Source: Oscillospiraceae bacterium
GTDB taxonomy: Bacteria > Bacillota > Clostridia > Oscillospirales > Oscillospiraceae
Reading direction: 5' to 3'
NCBI GenBank assembly: GCA_017429835.1
Contig: JAFROD010000017.1
Span: forward strand, 36,797-100,796
Length of the DNA: 64,000 bases
In this document: positions 17,233-23,903 of the stretch, piece by piece
How positions within the stretch are numbered: the stretch's first letter is position 1
Layout of the letters: the number at the start of each line of letters is the position of its first letter
Notes under the pieces: model-generated
Database searches by the model: none
What the model was told of the DNA's origin: nothing
The model's input: only the letters and a program-made list of their open reading frames with translations
Translations under genes and position numbers: made by a program

Positions 17233-17628
17233 TCAATCGTTCAGCTCCGCGTCGACTACGGTCTCCGCGCTGCCGTCCGCTTCACGGAAGGTGTAGACGG
17301 TGAAAGTGCCGTAGTCGAGAATGCCGTCGTCGCCGACCGCGATGCAGGACTCTTCGTAGTAGGCGTCGATTGGTTCGCCGATGGCGGCTTTCAATTCATC
17401 TGCGCTCTTGCCGATGCAGGTCAGCGCAGTTTCGTACTCTGCCGGATAGCCGGGCGATTCGCTGACGGATTCCGTCGCTTCGCTCGGCGTCTCAGACGTC
17501 GCTTCAGTCAGCGCAGCGGTTTCCGGCTGCGCAGTACTTGCTTCCGCCGACGGCGTTTCGCCCGGCGCGGCGGGCGCGCAGGCAGTCAACAGCAGAAGAA
17601 CAGCAAGAATCAATGCGATTATTCTCAT
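17233..17628 (-). CDS. Lipoprotein, GFTVYTYR family
   Basis: 131 aa. Lipobox LTAC, then a Ser/Thr/Glu/Pro-rich linker to about residue 65, then the shared domain YETALTCIGKSADELKAAIG, EPIDAYYEES and TFTVYTFREADG. The domain aligns without gaps to the one at 11633. The architecture is the same as at 5187: lipid anchor, flexible spacer, small C-terminal domain. It is the second gene of the operon, 14 bases after the SLH/transglutaminase gene. The function is unknown. Confidence 0.75.
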   Translation of the reverse strand: MRIIALILAVLLLLTACAPAAPGETPSAEASTAQPETAALTEATSETPSEATESVSESPGYPAEYETALTCIGKSADELKAAIGEPIDAYYEESCIAVGDDGILDYGTFTVYTFREADGSAETVVDAELND

Positions 17629-17642
17629 TTCGGATACTCCAA

Positions 17643-19190
17643 TCAGTTGGGATAATAGGTTGCGTACGATGCGGCGTACGTCGTCATGAACGCGCCGTAG
17701 TACTCGTTGCTGATACCGGCGCGATTGTTGTAGTTTTCAATCTGCGGGTCGAAAAGATAGACCGTTCCGTCATCCATGGTGATCTCGACCCAGCCGTGCG
17801 CGATGGCGCTGCTTGACCACGTGTAATAGCAGTAGCCGATGATACCTTCTGCGTCGTATCCGAGACCGCGGGCAAGGAAGAGAAATGCCGCCGTGAAGTT
17901 GTAACAGTCGCCCTTGCCGGTCTGAAAGATTTTCAAGGCGTAATCCTTCGCCAGCTCGTAAGGCATCGTTTCGACCGAATCGTCAAGCGGCCGGTTCCTT
18001 CCGAGATAACCGAAGTCACGAACGTAGTCGTAGCAGGCGCGTAGCTTTTCCTCCCGCGTCATATCCTCCGTTGTGCAAGCGTCGTAGACCGACTGCACAT
18101 AACCGTCCAGCTCGGAGCTGCCGCTGGTATAGAAACCGTTTTCGTCGAAGGTATAGCCGTTCCGGCTTTCGTTCTTCAGGATCGTGCCGTTAGTGCAGCA
18201 GAAGATCACGCCGTCCGGCGTCAGGTGCGGACGGTCGTCGGCGTAGATCAGACCGCTTTCGTCGACAACGTATACCGCGCCGAACGGGGTATCGTGCATG
18301 CCGGGCTCGGTCAGCAGCGTGCCGTCTTCCTGCAGACAGTAGGCAGCGCCGCTTTGACTGTAAACGCCGCTCTGCAGGGCGCCGAAGTTCTGGACGTGCC
18401 ATTGCTCCGCGTCTTCGCCTTCGAGGTATTCGTGGGAAACCGCGGCTTCCATAATGTCTGCGTAGTAGGGACTGGCAGGGGAAACGTCGGCAAAGACCAT
18501 AGGTGATTCCTGCATAAGAAGCGCGCTGTCGGGAGAACGGCCCAGAACGCGGTTGAAGATGTGCGCCGCTTCACCGCGGGAGACGGTTTCGGAAGCCTCG
18601 TCGGAATCAAACCATCCGCTCTGCAGGGCGTATGCCGTATAGGGCGTGTTTTCATACAACGCCGTATCGGGCAGCTCCAGACCTGCTGCGTTGCAGATCG
18701 CGGCGAACAGGTCTTCTCTCAGAATCGGCTCGTCCGGTTCAAAGTAGTTGTATCGGTCCCTGGGAAAGAAGCTGCAGACGCTGACGATCTCATGGTAGCG
18801 GCTGCTGTCCTCCGGCACGTCATAAAAGAAAACGACGGCGTCCTCGTCGCCCCCGAACAGGCGATAGACGAGAAATGCGGCTTCCGCGCGGGTGAGCGGG
18901 CGGTCGGGCGAGAAAAACGAGTCGAAGCCGTGCAGATACGCGGCATGGGAAGCATATTCAGGCGGCGGGAGCTGCGGCTCCGTTTCAGTCGTCGGCTCAA
19001 CGGTGGGCGCCGTTTCCGTCGCGGTATCCGGCTGAGCTGTTTCCGTGGAGAGGGAAGCGGACGATTCTGCCTGCGGCGTTTTGCCCGCGAGCAAAATCAC
19101 AGATACGGATACCGCAGCCGCGAGGATAAGAAGCCCCGGAAACAGCCATTGCCGTTTGGATTTCAAAAACGTATGGAGTTTGGATTTCAA
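17643..19190 (-). CDS. Membrane-anchored SLH-like plus transglutaminase-like protein
   Basis: 515 aa, first gene of the surface operon. Start is TTG at 19190; the alternative starts are poorer. A basic N-terminus precedes one membrane helix (LFPGLLILAAAVSVSVILLA) and a Thr/Glu/Pro-rich linker. Residues about 80-270 resemble degenerate S-layer homology units (RPLTRAEAAFLVYRLFG, ILREDLFAAICNAAG, VSRGEAAHIFNRVLG). The C-terminal part is a transglutaminase-like domain: Cys in GKGDCYNFTAAFLFLARGLG, His in IAHGWVEITMDDG, Asp in YLFDPQIENY. It probably sits in the wall and modifies surface peptides. A 14-base direct repeat at the 5' end gives the repeated LKSK residues. Confidence 0.8.
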   Translation of the reverse strand: MKSKLHTFLKSKRQWLFPGLLILAAAVSVSVILLAGKTPQAESSASLSTETAQPDTATETAPTVEPTTETEPQLPPPEYASHAAYLHGFDSFFSPDRPLTRAEAAFLVYRLFGGDEDAVVFFYDVPEDSSRYHEIVSVCSFFPRDRYNYFEPDEPILREDLFAAICNAAGLELPDTALYENTPYTAYALQSGWFDSDEASETVSRGEAAHIFNRVLGRSPDSALLMQESPMVFADVSPASPYYADIMEAAVSHEYLEGEDAEQWHVQNFGALQSGVYSQSGAAYCLQEDGTLLTEPGMHDTPFGAVYVVDESGLIYADDRPHLTPDGVIFCCTNGTILKNESRNGYTFDENGFYTSGSSELDGYVQSVYDACTTEDMTREEKLRACYDYVRDFGYLGRNRPLDDSVETMPYELAKDYALKIFQTGKGDCYNFTAAFLFLARGLGYDAEGIIGYCYYTWSSSAIAHGWVEITMDDGTVYLFDPQIENYNNRAGISNEYYGAFMTTYAASYATYYPN

Positions 19191-19290
19191 AACATCACCG
19201 CTTTATTTGATAGAGAATTCGCCGGCAAATTGAGCAATTCGGAACATAAACCCGCAAAAGCCCAAAATACCACCATAATCCTAATAGCAT

Positions 19291-19319
19291 ATTATAATTT
19301 TAATTATAGTATCTGTCAA
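19291..19319 (-). promoter_or_regulatory. Consensus sigma-A promoter of the surface/dlt operon
   Basis: Minus strand: TTGACA at 19319-19314, 17-base spacer, TATAAT at 19296-19291, a perfect match in both boxes. The next downstream gene is the one at 17643-19190, about 95 bases from the predicted start of transcription. No other comparable promoter was noticed down to 5.2 kb. The remaining part of this intergenic stretch (19320-19459) shows nothing recognisable. Confidence 0.85.
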
Positions 19320-19459
19320 CAATAATATGTTGAAAACACGGGATTTTTGCAGTTTAACGGCGAATCAAAGGCGTTTGCGCGTGAGCCGGAAAAAGGCTGC
19401 CGTTTGCAAGTTCGATGCAGTGCAGAGAAAGAGCATGCGCAACGGCGCCGCTATACAGC

Positions 19460-19499
19460 AAGAAACCTCTTTTGCCCTGATAGACAAAAGAGGTTTCTT
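19460..19499 (-). terminator. Hairpin downstream of tRNA-Pro
   Basis: A perfect 15-bp stem, AAGAAACCTCTTTTG (19460-19474) with CAAAAGAGGTTTCTT (19485-19499), lies three bases beyond the tRNA 3' end. The T tract is short, but position fits a terminator for the tRNA. Confidence 0.65.
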
Positions 19500-19502
19500 T
19501 GA

Positions 19503-19579
19503 TGGTCGGAGTGTCGGGATTTGAACCCGAGGCCTCTTGGTCCCGAACCAAGCGCGATACCAAACTTCGCCACACCCCG
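19503..19579 (-). tRNA. tRNA-Pro (CGG)
   Basis: On the minus strand the acceptor stem CGGGGTG pairs with CACTCCG (one G-T pair). The anticodon stem CTTGG/CCAAG encloses the loop TTCGGGA, giving anticodon CGG. The T-arm GGTTCAAATCC is normal and CCA is encoded. A perfect promoter lies just upstream. Confidence 0.95.
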
Positions 19580-19590
19580 AAGACTTTGCT

Positions 19591-19619
19591 ATTATACGCA
19601 TGAAAATCTTATTTGTCAA
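19591..19619 (-). promoter_or_regulatory. Consensus promoter of tRNA-Pro
   Basis: Minus strand TTGACA (19619-19614), 17-base spacer and TATAAT (19596-19591), 12 bases before the tRNA 5' end. Confidence 0.8.
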
Positions 19620-19673
19620 GCACAAAAGTATAATTTGGAAAAAACTCCATAAAATATTGCCGAGGTGAGCAGG

Positions 19674-19925
19674 ATGAGCCGTAGAATTGCATGCAGTTTT
19701 TACCGTACGTTATCCGTTTGCCTGCTGATCGTGCTGCTGACGCTTGTTTTGAAGCGAGCGTATCCGGCGCTGGGAGAAAAGGTGGGCGCTTGGATCGCGG
19801 GAGCGCGGCGGTCGGACGCGGCGCAGGCGGTCGCTGCGTTTTTCGGAAGAATCACGTCCGGTGAGGGCGTGAAAAGAGCGGTGGAGGTGTTTCGTGAGAC
19901 GATATGGCATCCTGCGGGCGCTTGA
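19674..19925 (+). CDS. Short membrane protein paired with M50 protease
   Basis: 83 aa from the ATG at 19674, which has GAGGTG upstream. One membrane helix (TLSVCLLIVLLTLVLKRAYP) is followed by a short helical tail. Its end overlaps the start of the SpoIVFB-like protease by 32 bases. In Bacillus the protease gene is preceded by spoIVFA, whose product holds SpoIVFB inactive. This protein has a membrane segment in the right place but lacks the LytM-like domain of SpoIVFA. It could be a reduced functional counterpart; no homology is claimed. Confidence 0.6.
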   Translation: MSRRIACSFYRTLSVCLLIVLLTLVLKRAYPALGEKVGAWIAGARRSDAAQAVAAFFGRITSGEGVKRAVEVFRETIWHPAGA

Positions 19926-20532
19926 GATCAGCCCCGCGTTTATTGCGTTTCTGTGCGCATATTATTATTTTGACCCTGCGAAGACTTTCGCGCCGTTTCT
20001 GCTCTCCGTGACCGCGCACGAGACGGGACATCTGATCGCGCTCGCGCTCCTGCGCGTACGCGTACATAAGCTGCGGCTGACCTTCAGCGGGGCTGTGCTT
20101 GTGACAGAGCCAATGCGTTATTCGCAGGAAATCGCCGCAGCCGCGGCAGGCCCCGCGGTCAACGCGATACTGATTTGTATCTTTGCAAATGCCGAGCCGA
20201 TGACCGCATTCGTCAATCTGCTGCTGTTTTCGTATAACATGCTGCCGTTCTATCCCCTCGACGGCGGCCGTATCCTGCGCGCACTCCTGCATTTGCTGTT
20301 CTCAGCGGACACTGCCGCTCTGACGGAGCGGATCGTCAGCGGCGCGAGCTGTCTCTTTCTTCTTTTCGGCGCGGTCTGGCTCACCACCGTCTGGCATGCG
20401 GGACTTTGGCCGATCGTCATCTGGGCGCTGCTTGCGGTACGGATTGCGGGAACGATCCTGCCGGAGAAAAGAATTTTTCTGCGGAAAGAGTTGACAAATC
20501 AAAACTGCCGTGCTAATATTACTACGCTGTGA
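19894..20532 (+). CDS. SpoIVFB-like M50 site-2 protease
   Basis: 212-aa polytopic membrane metalloprotease. Start is GTG with GGAGG upstream. The zinc motif is HETGH (residues 42-46) within SVTAHETGHLIALALL; the third ligand region is NMLPFYPLDGGRILRA near residue 120. The small size and the early catalytic motif match SpoIVFB, which cleaves pro-sigma-K in the mother cell during sporulation. SpoIIR is also encoded in this window, consistent with a sporulating lineage. The last 14 codons contain the promoter of the downstream tRNA-Ser genes. Confidence 0.85.
   Translation: MRRYGILRALEISPAFIAFLCAYYYFDPAKTFAPFLLSVTAHETGHLIALALLRVRVHKLRLTFSGAVLVTEPMRYSQEIAAAAAGPAVNAILICIFANAEPMTAFVNLLLFSYNMLPFYPLDGGRILRALLHLLFSADTAALTERIVSGASCLFLLFGAVWLTTVWHAGLWPIVIWALLAVRIAGTILPEKRIFLRKELTNQNCRANITTL
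20491..20519 (+). promoter_or_regulatory. Promoter of the two tRNA-Ser genes
   Basis: TTGACA (20491-20496), 17-base spacer, TAATAT (20514-20519). The whole promoter lies inside the 3' end of the M50 protease gene. Confidence 0.75.
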
Positions 20533-20535
20533 TTC

Positions 20536-20624
20536 GGAGAGATGTCCGAGCGGTTTAAGGAGCTGGTCTTGAAAACCAGTGACGCAGCAATGCGCCGTGG
20601 GTTCGAATCCCACTCTCTCCGCCA
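20536..20624 (+). tRNA. tRNA-Ser (TGA)
   Basis: Acceptor GGAGAGA pairs with TCTCTCC. Anticodon stem CTGGT/ACCAG encloses CTTGAAA, giving anticodon TGA. A long variable arm typical of class II tRNA is present, and CCA is encoded. Confidence 0.95.
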
Positions 20625-20654
20625 TTCTTTCCTTTATATCGTTTCTTTTGATTC

Positions 20655-20745
20655 GGAGTGATACCCAAGAGGCCGAAGGGGCTCCCCTGCTAAGGGAGTA
20701 GGCGTGTAAAAGCGCGCGAGAGTTCAAATCTCTCTCACTCCGCCA
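20655..20745 (+). tRNA. tRNA-Ser (GCT)
   Basis: Acceptor GGAGTGA pairs with TCACTCC. Anticodon stem CTCCC/GGGAG encloses CTGCTAA, giving anticodon GCT. Long variable arm, CCA encoded. It lies 30 bases after the first tRNA-Ser. Confidence 0.95.
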
Positions 20746-20747
20746 CG

Positions 20748-20776
20748 AAAAGGACTTGCTTTGCAAGTCCTTTTTT
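20748..20776 (+). terminator. Terminator of the tRNA-Ser pair
   Basis: Stem AAAGGACTTGC/GCAAGTCCTTT is followed by a T run. Confidence 0.9.
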
Positions 20777-20850
20777 ACGTGGTGGAGCGCAGATGCAGAC
20801 AAATCTCTCGCTCCGACGTATCATTCTGCGGTTTTTTCAGACCGGCGCGC

Positions 20851-20879
20851 TTGCTATTCCGACGCTTCTTTGCTATAAT
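20851..20879 (+). promoter_or_regulatory. Predicted promoter of the TfoX_N-like gene
   Basis: TTGCTA (20851-20856), 17-base spacer, TATAAT (20874-20879). Transcription would begin only about 10 bases before the ATG, so the mRNA leader is very short. Confidence 0.6.
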
Positions 20880-20895
20880 CAAGTTGGTGATTCTA

Positions 20896-21201
20896 ATGAG
20901 GAACGACAAAAACGAATCTTGGGTTTTCGAATGGCTGGATTATCTCGGCGGCTTAAATGTTGAAGCTAAAAAAATGTTCGGCTGCTATTGTCTGTACTGC
21001 GACGGGACGCCGGTCGGCTGGATTCAGAACGACGTATTAAGCCTGCGGGAAGTGGGCTTGTCGTATTTGCCAAAGGAGCTCAAACGGCCTGCGAAAACCG
21101 ATCAGATACAGGAGATCGTTATCCCTTTTCAGTATGCCGGTTGCGACTGGCTGCGAGAAGCCGTACAGGATACGGCGGATATTCGCTGTATGATGAAATA
21201 A
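20896..21201 (+). CDS. TfoX N-terminal domain-like protein
   Basis: 101 aa from the ATG at 20896; the longer open frame runs back through non-coding sequence to the tRNA terminator. The stretch KKMFGCYCLYCDGTPVGWI then DVLSLREVG resembles the TfoX_N domain pattern (M-F-G-x-Y-x-L-x-x-D-G). In proteobacteria TfoX/Sxy regulates competence; Firmicutes single-domain versions have no known role. It is cytoplasmic and monocistronic, with its own promoter. The resemblance is moderate. Confidence 0.55.
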   Translation: MRNDKNESWVFEWLDYLGGLNVEAKKMFGCYCLYCDGTPVGWIQNDVLSLREVGLSYLPKELKRPAKTDQIQEIVIPFQYAGCDWLREAVQDTADIRCMMK

Positions 21202-21229
21202 TGCTGCAAAGCGCGGATAGACGTCCTCC

Positions 21230-21257
21230 TTGACAACCTTTCCCCGAATGATACAAT
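21230..21257 (+). promoter_or_regulatory. Predicted promoter of the DUF1538/PII operon
   Basis: TTGACA (21230-21235), 16-base spacer, TACAAT (21252-21257), about 40 bases before the GTG start at 21297. Confidence 0.75.
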
Positions 21258-21296
21258 AAGCTTCAGAATACGATAAGTTTTGCAGGTGTACCGATC

Positions 21297-22841
21297 GTGA
21301 AAAGAGTGTTATTCTCCAAAATACGCGAGGCGCTGTTCTCCGTCGCTCCGGTGGCGGGGATCGTTTTGGCTGTCTCGTTTACGCCGCTCGCGCCGCTTTC
21401 CTGGCTGGAGAGGGGCGTTTTTGCCGTCAGTGCGCTGTTGCTGATCATCGGTATCGGCTTGTTTAACCTCGGCTCCGATCTGGCGATGACGCCGATGGGT
21501 CGCTATACCGGCGAGGGATTAACGAAGGGTCGCAGGATCGGGCTGCTCGTGCTGGTCTGCTTTTTTATGGGCGTGCTGATTACCGTCGCCGAGCCGGATC
21601 TCTCCGTCCTTGCCGGACAGGTCAGCGCGATCATTCCTTCTACGCTGCTGCTCGTTACGGTCGGCGTCGGCGTCGGACTGTTTCTGGTGCTTGCGATCCT
21701 GCGCATTGTGACCAAGACCGATCTGACCGCCATGCTGCTGTTTTTCTACATGCTCCTGTTCGCCTTTTCCGCGCTGCTGATCACCAACGGCGCGTCTCCC
21801 TTCCTGCCGCTGTCGTTTGACTCCGGCGGCGTGACCACCGGCCCGATCACCGTGCCGTTTATTATGGCGCTCGGGCTCGGCATCGCGCAGACCATCGGCG
21901 GCAGAAAAGCAGGGGAGAACAGCTTCGGCCTGATCGCCCTGTGCTCCGTCGGCCCGGTGCTGGCGGTGCTGATCCTGTCCGCGGCTTCCGGCGGTGGGGA
22001 GCTGAACTGGCCGCTGCCGGATTACTCGCTGCAGGCGTCGTTAGGGTCGGAATTCTGGTCGCTGCTCGGAGAGACCGCGTGGGACGTCGCCAAGTCGCTG
22101 CTGCTGATGACGGTCTTCTTCGTGATTCTGCAGTTGACGGTGCTGCGTCTGCCGCGGCGGAAACTCATGCAGATCGTGCTCGGACTCTCGTTCGCCTTCT
22201 TCGGCCTGGTCGTCTTTTTGGTGGCGGTAGCGGTCGGATTTATGCCGGTCGGATACCGGATCGGCGAATCGCTGACGACCTACAGCGACAAAGCAATGCT
22301 GATCTTCGCTTTCATCATCGGTATGGTGGTCGTACTGGCGGAGCCTGCCGTCCACGTGCTGAACAAGCAGGTAGAGGAGATCACGGGCGGCACGGTCTCG
22401 AAACGGCAGATGACGCTCGCGCTCTCCATCGGCGTCGGCGTTTCCATCGGTCTGTCGATCCTTCGCCTGATTGTCGGCTTCTCTCTGCTGTACTATTTGA
22501 TTCCCGGCTATCTGCTGAGTCTCGGCTTATCCTTCTTCGTGCCGAAGCTCTATACGGCGATCGCCTTTGACTCCGGCGGCGTTGCGAGCGGCCCGCTGAC
22601 CAGCAGCTTTATCCTGCCGATGTGTATCGGCGCCTGCGTCAGCCTGCGCGGTGCGGACGCGGTACTCGACTTCGCGTTCGGCGTGGTCGCTCTCGTTGCG
22701 ATGACCCCGCTGATTACGATCCAAAGTCTTGGATTCCGCTCGGTGCTGTCTCGCCGCATGCGCGAGCGCACGCAGATCCGTAAGATTCTTTCTGCGGACG
22801 ATGAGCAGATCATCTACTTTTCGTGGAAGGGGGAATCCTGA
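21297..22841 (+). CDS. DUF1538 integral membrane protein (putative transporter)
   Basis: 514 aa, GTG start. About 14 membrane helices in two related halves: the signature LSFDSGGVTTGPITVPF near residue 180 recurs as AFDSGGVASGPLTSSF near residue 425. The segments ITVAEPDLSVLAGQV and VVLAEPAVHVLNKQV repeat in the same way. This internal duplication is typical of transporters and of the DUF1538 family. The two genes that follow encode PII-like proteins, so transport is probably gated by PII-like signalling, as AmtB is by GlnK. The substrate is unknown. Confidence 0.85.
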   Translation: MKRVLFSKIREALFSVAPVAGIVLAVSFTPLAPLSWLERGVFAVSALLLIIGIGLFNLGSDLAMTPMGRYTGEGLTKGRRIGLLVLVCFFMGVLITVAEPDLSVLAGQVSAIIPSTLLLVTVGVGVGLFLVLAILRIVTKTDLTAMLLFFYMLLFAFSALLITNGASPFLPLSFDSGGVTTGPITVPFIMALGLGIAQTIGGRKAGENSFGLIALCSVGPVLAVLILSAASGGGELNWPLPDYSLQASLGSEFWSLLGETAWDVAKSLLLMTVFFVILQLTVLRLPRRKLMQIVLGLSFAFFGLVVFLVAVAVGFMPVGYRIGESLTTYSDKAMLIFAFIIGMVVVLAEPAVHVLNKQVEEITGGTVSKRQMTLALSIGVGVSIGLSILRLIVGFSLLYYLIPGYLLSLGLSFFVPKLYTAIAFDSGGVASGPLTSSFILPMCIGACVSLRGADAVLDFAFGVVALVAMTPLITIQSLGFRSVLSRRMRERTQIRKILSADDEQIIYFSWKGES

Positions 22842-23219
22842 ATGATGGAGAACAGCAACCTTGCGCCGAACCGGCTGGTACTGCTGGTCACGGTGGTCAA
22901 TAAGGGCAAGGGGACTTTCTTTGCCGACCTGCTGCAGACCTTCGGCGTGAATCTGCAGATGAGCTTCGTCGGAACAGGTACCGCCCACAGCAGCATGCAG
23001 GAGCTTCTCGGCTTGAAGGACACGCGCCGCAGCACCATCTTTTCCGTGATTCGCGCGGATATGGCAGACGCTGCGCTTACCGCGCTGGAGGACAGATTCC
23101 AAACCGTCAACGGCGGCACGGGAATCGCCTTTACCATGCCGCTCAGCAGCGTGATCGGGAAGCTGAGCTACGGATTTTTGAGCAATGAGCTGCGGCTCAT
23201 CGGAGAGGAGGAAGCATGA
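22842..23219 (+). CDS. PII-like protein 1, partner of DUF1538
   Basis: 125 aa. It begins directly after the stop codon of the DUF1538 gene. The core VLLVTVVNKGKGTFFADLL, DTRRSTIFSVIRADMADAAL and GGTGIAFTMPLSSVIG follows the PII beta-alpha-beta pattern, with the C-terminal G-x-G-I-A-F strand. The classic uridylylated Tyr of GlnB is not evident. It is predicted to bind a nucleotide or small anion and dock on the membrane protein. It overlaps the next gene by 4 bases. Confidence 0.75.
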   Translation: MMENSNLAPNRLVLLVTVVNKGKGTFFADLLQTFGVNLQMSFVGTGTAHSSMQELLGLKDTRRSTIFSVIRADMADAALTALEDRFQTVNGGTGIAFTMPLSSVIGKLSYGFLSNELRLIGEEEA

Positions 23220-23572
23220 TGGGACCTGGTTTTGAAGCGGTTTTCTGCATTGTGAATTCCGGTTTTGCCGAAGCGGCTATGGACGCTGCGCGCAAAGCGG
23301 GCGCGGGCGGCGGCACGATCCTGAAGGGTCGAGGTACCGCGAGCCGCGAAGCGGAAGAAAGATTCAATATCGTGATTCAACCGGAGAAAGAGCTGCTCAT
23401 GCTGCTTGTTTCCTCAGAGATTAAGGATCAGGTTCTGCGCGCACTGTATGACGGCGCGGGACTTGACAGCGCGGGTCAGGGCATTGCGTTTTCGCTTCCG
23501 GTCGAAAAGACCGTCGGTCTTCGCACTCCGGAGCAGAAAGCCGAGGAAGCGGACAAACCGCAAGAAGAATAA
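23216..23572 (+). CDS. PII-like protein 2, partner of DUF1538
   Basis: 118 aa. PII-type features are AVFCIVNSGFAEAAMDAARK, the T-loop region GGGTILKGRGTA, EKELLMLLVSSEIKDQVLRA and GQGIAFSLPVEKTVG. The acidic tail (EQKAEEADKPQEE) is extra. The T-loop GRGTA resembles that of canonical PII proteins more closely than the first copy does. Both probably form a heteromeric or paired regulator of the DUF1538 transporter. A strong terminator follows. Confidence 0.8.
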   Translation: MMGPGFEAVFCIVNSGFAEAAMDAARKAGAGGGTILKGRGTASREAEERFNIVIQPEKELLMLLVSSEIKDQVLRALYDGAGLDSAGQGIAFSLPVEKTVGLRTPEQKAEEADKPQEE

Positions 23573-23574
23573 AC

Positions 23575-23604
23575 GAAAAGCACCGTCACGGACGGTGCTT
23601 TTCT
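23575..23604 (+). terminator. Terminator after the PII-like genes
   Basis: Perfect 13-bp stem GAAAAGCACCGTC/GACGGTGCTTTTC (23575-23587 with 23591-23603). It can also serve the convergent minus-strand operon ending at 23609. Confidence 0.88.
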
Positions 23605-23608
23605 ATGT

Positions 23609-23890
23609 CTACTGTCTGAAATTGTACCCGCAGGTGTGACAGTAATAAAGCTGCTCCCTGCCGGAAAACCAACCCTTGCAGCGCCAGACATAACCTCTGT
23701 GCAACAGCTTTGCAATGAGCGCCATGTACCAGTCAAAACAGATCAGAACAATGAAGCCGATACAGTATTTGACGATTCGCCAGAGGATAAACCACATTCC
23801 GAACATGATGAACCAGAAGCAGCCGTGCTTACTGCGCTCCATGCTCAACTGCACGTGCGTGCCGCCGCATTTCGGGCATTGTTTACGCAT
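23609..23890 (-). CDS. Zinc-ribbon membrane protein
   Basis: 93 aa from the ATG at 23890 (GGAGG upstream). An N-terminal CPKCGG pairs with a C-terminal YCHTCGYN, together forming a likely four-Cys zinc site. Between them lie two hydrophobic segments (GCFWFIMFGMWFILW and CIGFIVLICFDWYMALI). Similar small ribbon/membrane proteins are common in Clostridia, but no function is known to me. It is the last gene of the pepT operon. Confidence 0.65.
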   Translation of the reverse strand: MRKQCPKCGGTHVQLSMERSKHGCFWFIMFGMWFILWRIVKYCIGFIVLICFDWYMALIAKLLHRGYVWRCKGWFSGREQLYYCHTCGYNFRQ

Positions 23891-23903
23891 CAGCACACCT
23901 CCG

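Noticed and set aside
19354..19625. Small open frames overlapping the tRNA-Pro region.
   Set aside because: They read through a complete tRNA and its hairpin.
20302..20802. A 166-codon minus-strand frame containing peptide-like text such as ERVGFEPTAH.
   Set aside because: This is the well-known artefact of translating the antisense of tRNA-Ser genes.
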